The position numbers and the translations under genes were made by a program. Under the pieces are notes generated by a model, which was given only the letters and a program-made list of their open reading frames with translations, was not told where the DNA came from and searched no databases. A stretch of 64,000 nucleotides of DNA from assembly GCF_903645295.1 (NCBI RefSeq), contig NZ_CAHJXM010000002.1:348001-412000 (forward strand), written 5' to 3'. This document shows, one piece after another, positions 15,017 to 23,324 of the stretch (within the stretch, counting starts at the first letter, position 1; the number at the start of each line of letters is the position of its first letter). The stretch is from Bacillus sp. Marseille-Q1617. Lineage in GTDB: Bacteria; Bacillota; Bacilli; Bacillales; Bacillaceae_B.

Positions 15017-15457
15017 TTAGACGCTCGGTTTTGATGTTGCGGGGATACGCGGCTTGGATACCATCTTCTCGCGGAATTCTTTCATCAGTTCCTCACCGGA
15101 ATATCCTCTTTGAAGCAAGTCGTCCAATAAAAGCTCGGCATATTCGTTCCGCTGCTTCTTTAATTTTCCTTCAAATAAAATACTCATGCGGCCGTTCATT
15201 TTCTTGATGCAGCGTATGGATGTCATGAAAGCGGCAGGATCATTTGCTTTGTGGGAAATGACGACCTGTATTTCCAAGTCGCTTTTTTTCTGCTGGGCCT
15301 TTTGGAAAAACTCAATGTGATCTTGGGGCATATATGTTTCGACAAGCCACGTCCTCTTCTCATCCTCTTTATTGATGATCAAACCGTCCTCAATTTCAAA
15401 ATCCTGGAGTTCATCATTATCAACTACCTGCAGTGAAATCACTTTAAAGGTTTTCAT
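15017..15457 (-). CDS. ywpF: YwpF-like protein
   Basis: A 146-residue cytoplasmic protein of the YwpF family, beginning MKTFKVISLQVVDND. A β-rich first half is followed by a helical C-terminus. The function is unknown. Position next to ssbB matches B. subtilis. GGAGATG lies before the start. The matrix island at 12–15 kb is thus inserted between fabZ and ywpF. Confidence 0.85.
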   Translation of the reverse strand: MKTFKVISLQVVDNDELQDFEIEDGLIINKEDEKRTWLVETYMPQDHIEFFQKAQQKKSDLEIQVVISHKANDPAAFMTSIRCIKKMNGRMSILFEGKLKKQRNEYAELLLDDLLQRGYSGEELMKEFREKMVSKPRIPATSKPSV

Positions 15458-15719
15458 GAACGAACATCTCCTATAAATAGGTATTGTTAAAAAAATTATA
15501 TCACAGCGTGAAAAGAATCCCTAATATCAAATTGTGTTAAAAAAGTCTGATTTCCGATATTTGGCCTTATTTTGCGACGAAAATCGAAAATCTCCCTAGA
15601 CGAATTTACCGAATCTAAGGCTGTTTTGGTTTTGAATTTCGGAAATTAACGATTTTACAAGCTTGAAAGAAGGGGTGTAAGATGAAATCATTCCAAAGAG
15701 AAAGGAGTGAAGAACGAAG

Positions 15720-16094
15720 GTGATTAATCAAGTAACCCTTGTAGGACGGCTGACCAAGGATCCCGAAACGAGGAAGACGATGGAAGGCAGGTCGGTCCTC
15801 AATGTAACCGTGGCCGTCAACCGCCAGTTTAAAAACCAGCAGGGGCAGGTGGAGACGGATTTCGTCATGTGCAAGATATGGAACAAGGCCGCCGATAACA
15901 CGGAGAAATACTGCCGCAAAGGTTCGGTTGTCGGCATCACTGGCCGTATTCAAACCCGGAATTATGAAAATGATCAAGGTAAGCGGATCTATGTCACGGA
16001 AGTGGTGGCGGATTCGATACGGTTCATGGATTCAAAGCCGCAGCCTGACAGACATCAGGAGCCGGAGAAAGAACCGGTAGAATTACCATTTTAA
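15720..16094 (+). CDS. ssbB: Single-stranded DNA-binding protein SsbB (YwpH)
   Basis: A 124-residue OB-fold protein that coats single-stranded DNA. In B. subtilis SsbB serves incoming DNA during transformation, while SsbA is the replication form. Marks are INQVTLVGRLTKDPE, the VTVAVNR strand, VMCKIWNKAADN and GRIQTRNYEN. The start is GTG at 15720, with AAAGGAG upstream at 15701. Unlike B. subtilis SsbB as I recall it, this protein ends in a partner-docking tail (EPVELPF). No ComK box could be recognised upstream. Confidence 0.92.
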   Translation: MINQVTLVGRLTKDPETRKTMEGRSVLNVTVAVNRQFKNQQGQVETDFVMCKIWNKAADNTEKYCRKGSVVGITGRIQTRNYENDQGKRIYVTEVVADSIRFMDSKPQPDRHQEPEKEPVELPF

Positions 16095-16112
16095 AAGAAG
16101 GGAAGGGCACAT

Positions 16113-16286
16113 ATGGCAACCCTGCAAACCCTGGAACAACGAATCGATCGATTGGAAAAACTGAATGAAGACCTGATCAAAAAAGTAGCGCGTGCGAACG
16201 TCGAGAATTTCTATCTTGCACAACGTGTAACCGCACTCGAGCAAGGGTATGAATATCCGAGTGCCGTCCTGCAGACCACATCATAA
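16113..16286 (+). CDS. Small coiled-coil protein, unknown
   Basis: A 57-residue protein that starts 18 bases after ssbB, with GGAAGGG at 16101–16107. The first part (LQTLEQRIDRLEKLNEDLIK) has a clear Leu heptad pattern and should form a coiled coil. I do not recognise the family. Its coupling to ssbB suggests a shared transcript. The region after it, to 16490, holds no further gene that I can support. Confidence 0.65.
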   Translation: MATLQTLEQRIDRLEKLNEDLIKKVARANVENFYLAQRVTALEQGYEYPSAVLQTTS

Positions 16287-16493
16287 GGAACTCTTCGCAA
16301 ATGTCTCCAACTTAGATCTCTTCAAACGTAATTTCTATTCGTAAATAATTTCTGTCCAACCTATATGTTTTGTCTCAAATTCAATTGTCATCTTGTCACC
16401 GCGTCATCCCTCTAACATACCTCGTTAGAAATAGAATATCGTAAGGAAGTTGTGAAGTAGTTTTGTAAGTTCCCCAATATGTCTTCATGTAGG

Positions 16494-16524
16494 GTCGGTT
16501 TCTTTTGGAGCCGGCTGTTTTTTT
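16494..16524 (+). terminator. Terminator downstream of the ssbB transcript
   Basis: GTCGGTTTC pairs with GGAGCCGGC (with G·U pairs) around a TTTT loop and is followed by seven T residues. Confidence 0.75.
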
Positions 16525-16549
16525 GTTTGTAAAGCATTGAACGGGGCCC

Positions 16550-16675
16550 GTTGATTTCCGCTCCAGGCACTCGCTTTCCGCGGGCGGTCGGGAGCCTCCT
16601 CGGCGTTACACGCCTGTGTGGTCTCCCTTGACTCGCTTTTCCCGCAGGAGACGAGTGCCTGAAGCTCCAATCAAC
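16550..16675 (-). repeat. Bacillaceae-type structured intergenic repeat, copy 3 (inverse)
   Basis: It is bounded by GTTGATT and AATCAAC. On the minus strand CAGGCACTCG near the start pairs with CGAGTGCCTG near the end, giving a long stem; the core CTCCTGCGGGAAAAGCG and CCGCCCGCGGAAAGCG match copies 1 and 2. The open frame through it is incidental. Confidence 0.8.
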
Positions 16676-16743
16676 TCAGTATTAATACTTTGAAAATTAA
16701 CTGAACAAAAAACAGCAGACTCCCAAATTAAAATTCATACACC

Positions 16744-16773
16744 AAAAAACCCCCTTTCTACAAGAAAAGGGGG
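16744..16773 (-). terminator. Terminator of the ywqB–ywqA transcript
   Basis: On the minus strand CCCCCTTTTC pairs with GAAAGGGGG around five bases and is followed by six T residues. Confidence 0.88.
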
Positions 16774-16786
16774 CTCTCCACCATAA

Positions 16787-19618
16787 CTATTCCAACACCA
16801 ACAACGATTGGAGATCCTGATCAGACAACTCCGTAACCCACTGGTCGCTTCTGATAATCTCGTCATTAAGAGCCTGTTTCTTCTCCAGCATCGCATCGAT
16901 TTTCTCTTCAAGCGTCCCTGATGACACCAGCTTATGGACATGGACGAATCGCTTCTGCCCAATTCGATACGCACGGTCGGTCGCCTGGTTTTCGACTGCA
17001 GGGTTCCACCAGCGGTCGTAGTGGACGACGTGGTTGGCGGCGGTCAGGTTCAGTCCGGTTCCGCCGGCCTTTAAGGAAAGCAGGAAGACGGGGAACTCTC
17101 CGTTTTGGAATTGTTCCACAAGTTTATCACGCTTAGCCTTGGCCATGCTTCCGTTCAAGAATGGTACGTCGACATCGAATTCTTTCTTCATGACTTCCTG
17201 GATCATTTCACCCATTGAAATATACTGGGTAAAAATCAATGTACCCTCACCTGATTCCAGTGCGGTTTCCACGATATCCTTCAACTTCTGCATTTTTTCT
17301 GAACGAGTCAGGATTGATTTCGGATCGGGTTCTTTCAAATAAAGGGCAGGATGGTTACAGAGCTGCTTCAATTGATTCAGCATCTGTAATATCAATCCCT
17401 TACGCTCGAAACCGCTCAGCGTCTCGATCTTCGTCAACGTCTCCTGTACTAGCTGTTCATAGAGAGCGGCCTGTTCAGCGGTCAAGCTGCAGTATTCCTT
17501 CTGTTCGATTTTTTCAGGAAGATTCAGCTCGACTTCAGGATCCTTCTTCGTTCTCCGCAGAAGGAACGGCTTGATTTTTGCCTGAAGCTCGCGGACTTTT
17601 TCCTGTGATTCGTCTTTTTCAATCGGCGCGATGTAGTTCTTCTGATACTGTGTGAATCCGCCCAGGTAGCCGTGATTCAAGAAATCAAAGATGGACCATA
17701 GTTCGGACAGGCGGTTCTCCATCGGCGTTCCCGTAAGTGCGATGTGATGCTTTCCATTAAGCTTGCGGATGGCACGGGATTGCTTCGTGTTCGCATTCTT
17801 GATGTTCTGCGCTTCATCGAGGGAGATGGAGCTCCATTCCACAGCAGACAGTTCGTCAAAATCGATATGTGACAAGCCATAAGAGGTCAGCACAATATCC
17901 ATTCCTGCAATCCGCTCAGTAAATTTCTCCTCTTTCGCACGGGAAGGACCATAATGAAGATGAACCTTCAAATCCGGAGCAAACTTCTCGATCTCACGCT
18001 GCCAGTTGCCGAGTACCGAGGTAGGCGCAATGATTAGTGCCGGCGTTTCAGGTTTTTCGGTCTCCTTCACATGAAGCAGATACGTGATGAGCTGCACCGT
18101 TTTCCCAAGTCCCATATCATCGGCAAGGCAGGCACCGAAACTGAATTTCCGCAGGAACAGCATCCAGCTCATTCCGAGCTGCTGGTACGGGCGGAGTTCC
18201 CCGTGGAAGTCCTCAGGCGTTTCCACCAAAGGAATTGACGAGACATTCGTCAGCTGACTCACAAGTTTTTTCAAAGAGCGGTTCAGCTCCAGCTGAATAC
18301 GGGCATATTTATACGGATCATACTCGTCATCCGGTTCCATCCCGTCATCATCCTCGTCCCGCGGCACAAGCTCCTGCTCCAGCATATCCTGAATCGAAAT
18401 ACCTTCCTGTTTTGCTTTCGTCATCATCTGTTGTATGCGTCGGATCATCGCAGGGTCGAGCTTCATCCACTGACCGCGGATCTTCACGAGGCGCCTCTGG
18501 TCAACCACCAACTTATTGAAATCCTCTTCCGATAAATTGACTCCGTTCATCGATAAACGCCAGTCAAAATCGAGCATCGCATTCAAGCCGACAAAAGAAG
18601 GGCGGTAACTCGTGTCTGTGTTCTTCAGCTTCGCCTTCACCAGCACCTGGGCATCCTTCATCGCTTCCCACCAGGACGGAAGGAGGATTTCGATATCAAG
18701 GTCGATCAGCTTTTCACTCAGCACAGATAAGAAATCCCATGCATCGTGCTCGCTGAGGGAATCGGTCAACGCACCGTCTGTGTCACGAAGCATCGGCATC
18801 ATTTTCAGCCAGCGTTCCTGCTCATCGCGTACCTGAGGCAAATACCTTTCCCAGGAAGGCGGCACCGTATCTTCCGTCAACGAAATCACACGCTTTTCCT
18901 TCTTCCGGTCGCGCAAGATCGTCTCAAGCTGCCACGTTTCATCCTCATCCAAAGGCTCGGAAATACGAAGACCGATCGAGAAAGGAAGCTCGTCATCTTC
19001 CTCACCGCGGATCCATTCACTCCAGCGCTTCTCATCAAAATAAGCATGCAATTCCTCCGAAGTCAGCGTACTCTCCTTCAGCTTCTGAATCCTCTTCATC
19101 GCCTCAGATCCGCCTGCAGCCATTGCCTCATTCAACGACCCTTCAAACCACTGCTGCGTTAAAGCAGCGAGGGACGGGCCTTCAGGGAGGTCCTGCTGCC
19201 AGAATTCTTCATTGAAGTTTTTCCAGACTTCATCGGGAATGTGGAATTGAAGCCCTGATTCCTGCCACTCATCGAAGCGGGGGAGCCAGCGTCCGTCTTC
19301 GATCGCTTCGTAAAGGACGGGGGCAATCGCATTGCACGCCTGGCCGGTTTCGTCCCAGTCCCAATCCACCATTCCGCTGAAATGCTCCTGGGCAAGGAGG
19401 GTAAGAAGCTGCCACTGGGACACGACGATTCCGTCATTCACGATCACATCGTTCAGCAGCGTCCCGTAATGGGTATCTTCATGCCAAAGGAACAGCTGGC
19501 TTTTCCACTCTGAAGGCTGCAGCTGCTCACCATCACCATTTTCCGCAGTCAGAAAGAAGCGGTCTTCATATTTAGTTGCGTCTACATTGATTTTCACGGA
19601 AGACAGTTTAAGCATCAA
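16787..19618 (-). CDS. ywqA: SNF2-family DEAD/DEAH helicase YwqA
   Basis: A 943-residue ATP-driven DNA translocase of the bacterial SNF2/RapA-like group. The N-terminal half includes the bacterial SNF2-associated domain (about 300–440). The motor has DDMGLGKTVQL (motif I, about 500), LDEAQNIKN (motif II, about 600), ALTGTPMENRLSELW (motif III), KAGGTGLNLTAANHVVHYD (motif V) and QATDRAYRIGQ (motif VI, about 886). It overlaps the upstream SWIM-domain gene by 11 bases, so the pair is translated together. The substrate is unknown; repair or transcription remodelling is typical for the family. Confidence 0.94.
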   Translation of the reverse strand: MMLKLSSVKINVDATKYEDRFFLTAENGDGEQLQPSEWKSQLFLWHEDTHYGTLLNDVIVNDGIVVSQWQLLTLLAQEHFSGMVDWDWDETGQACNAIAPVLYEAIEDGRWLPRFDEWQESGLQFHIPDEVWKNFNEEFWQQDLPEGPSLAALTQQWFEGSLNEAMAAGGSEAMKRIQKLKESTLTSEELHAYFDEKRWSEWIRGEEDDELPFSIGLRISEPLDEDETWQLETILRDRKKEKRVISLTEDTVPPSWERYLPQVRDEQERWLKMMPMLRDTDGALTDSLSEHDAWDFLSVLSEKLIDLDIEILLPSWWEAMKDAQVLVKAKLKNTDTSYRPSFVGLNAMLDFDWRLSMNGVNLSEEDFNKLVVDQRRLVKIRGQWMKLDPAMIRRIQQMMTKAKQEGISIQDMLEQELVPRDEDDDGMEPDDEYDPYKYARIQLELNRSLKKLVSQLTNVSSIPLVETPEDFHGELRPYQQLGMSWMLFLRKFSFGACLADDMGLGKTVQLITYLLHVKETEKPETPALIIAPTSVLGNWQREIEKFAPDLKVHLHYGPSRAKEEKFTERIAGMDIVLTSYGLSHIDFDELSAVEWSSISLDEAQNIKNANTKQSRAIRKLNGKHHIALTGTPMENRLSELWSIFDFLNHGYLGGFTQYQKNYIAPIEKDESQEKVRELQAKIKPFLLRRTKKDPEVELNLPEKIEQKEYCSLTAEQAALYEQLVQETLTKIETLSGFERKGLILQMLNQLKQLCNHPALYLKEPDPKSILTRSEKMQKLKDIVETALESGEGTLIFTQYISMGEMIQEVMKKEFDVDVPFLNGSMAKAKRDKLVEQFQNGEFPVFLLSLKAGGTGLNLTAANHVVHYDRWWNPAVENQATDRAYRIGQKRFVHVHKLVSSGTLEEKIDAMLEKKQALNDEIIRSDQWVTELSDQDLQSLLVLE

Positions 19619-21260
19619 TCAACTTACCCTTTCTGCATTCTTCTTGAAACGCACGTAATCGCTTGTATTTTTCCAAGGTGTACTCTAAGTAAGTATCCCA
19701 TTTATCCGTTTGCTTCAGCTTCTTATAAATCGTCCGGATCTTCTTCATATAACGGACAGCATACTTGTAGCTGTCGCGGTTCTTCTGCTCGATCATATCA
19801 ATGACACCATTATAATAGACTGGCAAGGCAAGCTCAGGGGACTCTTTATATACCTGGCTGAGGCCCATGTTCTCCATCTCGGAGATTGAATAGCCCATAT
19901 ATTTCTGAAGCTCCACCCACTCACGGTAGGATTTTGTGTTAAGCAGAAATTCTGTGTAGCTGTAATAGCTGAACGGCAGCATCGATAGCAGCAGCTCCCG
20001 TAAGAAGGCAGGATCCCGTTCCATCAGCCATTCAGTCGGAAGCTTGCGAACGAACCAGCGGACAAAGCTCGATGCCTCATAATGACCCTTTTCTTCAATG
20101 TAAGAAGGGAGTCTTACTAAAATCGCTTTTAAAAGAAGCAGCAGACCCTCATATCGTTTTGAAAGAACGAATTTCACCAGCCAGAACTCAGAATAAGCGA
20201 CGAGCTCAGTCCCAATCCTTTCCATGGTTTCCTCTGCCTTTTCCAACTCTTCAAGCAGCAGGTATTGATGGAGGAGGGCAATCTTTGTGAACGATTCGTC
20301 CTGAGAAGGAGAGTTCTCCAACCGCTCTACTTCTTTGCGGCGCCAGGGTTTTTGTTTGAACAGGTAATACCAGATAAACCGGTACACCTCTAATTTGATC
20401 TCAGTGCTGTGTTCAGGATCCTCGCTCATCCCGGCAGCCTTTTCTTTTAAAAAGGCAATGAACGGATCGAAGCTGAACGGCATCGCATGCACCGAAAGCT
20501 TCTCGACCGCATCCTCCATTTCATCCAGCAGGAAATCGAACATGGCATACTGCTCCCGGTTCAACGCGATGTCCCTTCTCTGTAAAAATAAATCCACTTC
20601 CAGTGTCAGGAAAAAGGTAGCGAATAGCTGATAAAGCGGCTTCCATTCTCGTTCGAAAGGCGCTTCTTTGTTAAACCGTTTGTAGATGTTCTGGATGATG
20701 ACATCCATCAAGTAAGGCTGCCTTTCGAGCAGCTGCAAATCTTCTTTTTGTAAAAGCGTCTCGAAAAACTGCCACCACTCATCCGGAGAATTTCCGCGTG
20801 ATTTCCGTTCCTGTAATAGGTCACTGGCTTTACGTAGGGCACCGGAATTGCTGTGCTTCTTCAATAAATCGTCCAGTGAGGATCTTTCTTCTGTATCCGA
20901 AGCGGGAGAGCTTTCCTGGCTGCGCCAGTCCTGGATCCATTCGCTGACTCGTGCCACCTTGTTGTAGATCATGAAAAAAGTGGCCATCTGATGGCGGCAC
21001 CAGCCGGAATAGGGACAGGAGCACTTGCTCAACAAAGGGAACTGCAGATCCAGGCGCACAGAAACAGGCGTCACATCCTGAATATCGGCGCTTGCTTCTT
21101 CATCCCGGACCTTTACGTTCGACACCAGGTTCTGGCGAAACAATAGAAGCCCTTTTGAGACAATATTTCTTCCTTCATCGGTACCCGGGTTCAGCTCGCC
21201 CTGTATCGCCCGACTCATCGGAATTAATTTATCTTTCAATTCTTCAATTCGAATCGCCAT
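19608..21260 (-). CDS. ywqB: SWIM zinc-finger protein YwqB
   Basis: A 550-residue protein with an N-terminal SWIM zinc finger, CSCPYSGWCRHQ (C-x-C-xn-C-x-H). The rest is a long helical region rich in Leu, Tyr and Glu. SWIM proteins next to SNF2 helicases form a conserved bacterial pair; the finger is thought to bind nucleic acid or protein partners. It overlaps ywqA by 11 bases and is transcribed first. GGGAGAG precedes the start. Confidence 0.9.
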   Translation of the reverse strand: MAIRIEELKDKLIPMSRAIQGELNPGTDEGRNIVSKGLLLFRQNLVSNVKVRDEEASADIQDVTPVSVRLDLQFPLLSKCSCPYSGWCRHQMATFFMIYNKVARVSEWIQDWRSQESSPASDTEERSSLDDLLKKHSNSGALRKASDLLQERKSRGNSPDEWWQFFETLLQKEDLQLLERQPYLMDVIIQNIYKRFNKEAPFEREWKPLYQLFATFFLTLEVDLFLQRRDIALNREQYAMFDFLLDEMEDAVEKLSVHAMPFSFDPFIAFLKEKAAGMSEDPEHSTEIKLEVYRFIWYYLFKQKPWRRKEVERLENSPSQDESFTKIALLHQYLLLEELEKAEETMERIGTELVAYSEFWLVKFVLSKRYEGLLLLLKAILVRLPSYIEEKGHYEASSFVRWFVRKLPTEWLMERDPAFLRELLLSMLPFSYYSYTEFLLNTKSYREWVELQKYMGYSISEMENMGLSQVYKESPELALPVYYNGVIDMIEQKNRDSYKYAVRYMKKIRTIYKKLKQTDKWDTYLEYTLEKYKRLRAFQEECRKGKLIDA

Positions 21261-21420
21261 CGAACAATCTCTCCCATCTATAAAATCGCATTCTTTTATT
21301 ATAACGCATATGGGGTGGTGAATGGAATAAAAGAGGGAAATGTGCGGAAGTTGGGGAGGGATGGGGGAGATATTTCTCGGGAAATGTCGAAGTGTGGAGG
21401 GAGGGGTGTGGCTATATTAG

Positions 21421-21583
21421 TGTACCTGGTACAAGTAAGAGTTAATGTACCAGGTACACCAGTTTGAATTTGTACCAGGTACAATCCCGCCTGCTTGTAC
21501 CTGGTACAGTTCACTTAAATGGGTGCCAGGCACAAAACCAGGGTATCGTGCCAGGCACAAACCGTTTCATCTGTGCCTGGCAC
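21421..21583. repeat. Seven-unit array of GTRCCWGGYAC near-palindromes on a 25-bp period
   Basis: TGTACCWGGTACA lies at 21421, 21446, 21471 and 21496 (central bases T, A, A, T). GTGCCWGGCAC follows at 21523, 21548 and 21573 (A, A, T). Starts are 25 bases apart throughout, with a single 26-base step where the sub-family changes. The two sub-families differ by one compensated base pair. It sits between ywqB and the alkaline phosphatase gene, with no coding function. Confidence 0.88.
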
Positions 21584-21606
21584 GCGGACAACCCCTAAAA
21601 CCCCGA

Positions 21607-23217
21607 CTACTCCTCCCAATGAACATAAAAAGTCCCACCGCTATGAACATTCACACCCTTCAATTCAACAGCTTCACCGTTCCTCACATAAAAATTCTTA
21701 TTCTCAGGAAACCGAAGCTCCTCACTACCACGCTTTACAACCAATTCAGGATTCTTCGGATTCCGCTTATCAATCAGCACCTCATAGCCTTTCTCCTTGA
21801 AAAACTTCTTCCCATCCACATACCAATCAGAAAAGCTATCCAAAGAAAACTCAAGATACCTGGCAAACACCCTCGGCAGATCTGTATTCTCAATCAACCC
21901 GGCAGGCTTATCAGGTCCATACCCGTAAAGAAACACATCCTCACCCGTATGCCCGTGGGTGGAAAACCCTACATTCGCACGCTTCGCCAGCAGCTTGACC
22001 ATTTCATTCTCCAAGTCCTCCACATCTTTAGCTTCCTTCATCACACAATATTCTTTCCTGTTCAAATCAGACAACCCGTAAGACTCCAACACATCTTTCA
22101 AATTCGAACGGTCATCCTTCAATCGGGAAGTTGCGCCTTTCACCGTATACTGGGCTTTTTTCAACGGTTCTATAAATGTTTCAATAGGCTGATTCTTATA
22201 TGTTTTATCTGTATCCCGATTACCGAGTGTCAGCCCGCTGTTCCCATGATCCGTCACAGCCACAACCATGGTGTTTCCATCGAGCTTTGCAAACTCAAGT
22301 GCTTCACCAACCGCCTTGTCGAAGCTCAACACCTCGCTCACCATCCCGACAGGATCATTCTTATGCGCTGCCCAATCCACCTTGCTGCCCTCCACCATCA
22401 GAAAGAAACCTTTTTCATTAGCGGATAATAGTTCGATGGCCGTCCTTGTCATCTCGGCAAGGCTCGGTTCATCCGGACTCAACGCTTTCCGGTCAAAATC
22501 ATAAGCCAGATCCTCCTCGGCAAAAGCACCCCAAAGCTTATCGGCACCGCGGCTTTTTGAAAGCCCGTCCCTCGTTGCGGTGAAGGAGTAAAGTGCATCG
22601 GATTTAAGTTTATTTACTAGGTTTTCGCCGTCTTCGCGGGAGATTTGTTTGGTTTTGAGCATGCCGTCGTCATTTTTGACGGCGTTTTTGGATTTTGGTT
22701 TGAGCCAGGCAGAACCGCCGCCGAGGATGACGTCGAGATTCTGGTAGACCTGCTGTTCGCCGATGTCTCCGAATTCATTGCGGTTCAGTACGTGCGCAGT
22801 GAAAGCAGCCGGTGTTGCGTGCTGAACAGGGGAGGTAGATACGATACCTGTTGAATATCCAGACAGTTTCGCCGCCTCCAACACGGTCAGGGCCGGTTTG
22901 CCGTCAGCGTTCATGCCGATATAATCCGCTCGTGTTTTCTCCCCGGTGGCCATGGCGGTCCCTGCAGCTGCAGAATCGGTGATGGCAGATTCAATGGAAT
23001 AGGTGCGAACGCCGCCGGTCAGGATTTTATCAAGGTTGAGTCCGGAGCCTTTATACCATCTTGAAAGCGTGACGATGTCGGAATTTGTGCCGTCCATGAT
23101 CATGAAGATCACATTTTTCTTTGGAGGGGTGGCGGCAAAGCCGCAAGTGGAAGGGAAAGAGAAGGCCAGCAGGGATAGGAGAATGGTGATAATGAGTACA
23201 GGTTTGAAGGTTTTCAT
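21607..23217 (-). CDS. Secreted alkaline phosphatase
   Basis: A 536-residue PhoA-family phosphomonoesterase. It has a signal peptide (1–29), the metal-site Asp42 (MDG), catalytic Ser82 (TDSAAAGTAMATGEK), and later metal motifs MVEGSKVDWAAHKNDP, VTDHGNSGLT and STHGHTGED. The TDHGNSG motif differs from the more usual TADHETGG but keeps Asp-His. It would release phosphate from organic esters outside the cell. AAGGAG precedes the ATG. Upstream, a TTAACA (23265–23270 on the minus strand) could be part of a Pho box, but I cannot find the full direct-repeat set. Confidence 0.92.
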   Translation of the reverse strand: MKTFKPVLIITILLSLLAFSFPSTCGFAATPPKKNVIFMIMDGTNSDIVTLSRWYKGSGLNLDKILTGGVRTYSIESAITDSAAAGTAMATGEKTRADYIGMNADGKPALTVLEAAKLSGYSTGIVSTSPVQHATPAAFTAHVLNRNEFGDIGEQQVYQNLDVILGGGSAWLKPKSKNAVKNDDGMLKTKQISREDGENLVNKLKSDALYSFTATRDGLSKSRGADKLWGAFAEEDLAYDFDRKALSPDEPSLAEMTRTAIELLSANEKGFFLMVEGSKVDWAAHKNDPVGMVSEVLSFDKAVGEALEFAKLDGNTMVVAVTDHGNSGLTLGNRDTDKTYKNQPIETFIEPLKKAQYTVKGATSRLKDDRSNLKDVLESYGLSDLNRKEYCVMKEAKDVEDLENEMVKLLAKRANVGFSTHGHTGEDVFLYGYGPDKPAGLIENTDLPRVFARYLEFSLDSFSDWYVDGKKFFKEKGYEVLIDKRNPKNPELVVKRGSEELRFPENKNFYVRNGEAVELKGVNVHSGGTFYVHWEE

Positions 23218-23286
23218 GAGATCGTCTCCTTACAAATAGTGTGAGTTACACTTAGTATCGACACTGTTAAAGAGACTATGTAAAAA

Positions 23287-23315
23287 AAGACCCGCACCAA
23301 ACCGGGGCGGATCTT
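23287..23315 (-). terminator. Terminator of the yip1–hlyD transcript
   Basis: On the minus strand AAGATCCGC pairs with GCGGGTCTT (one G·U pair) and is followed by a run of seven T residues. Confidence 0.88.
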
Positions 23316-23324
23316 CTCCTACAA

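Noticed and set aside
21421..21583. CRISPR-like array
   Set aside because: Units are 11–13 bases and spacers about 12 bases, with palindromic units of alternating centre and no cas genes nearby.
21445..22428. Long plus-strand open frame (327 codons) across the repeat array and phosphatase gene
   Set aside because: It is antisense to a well-supported alkaline phosphatase gene and begins inside the palindromic array. The product is low-complexity and has no ribosome site.
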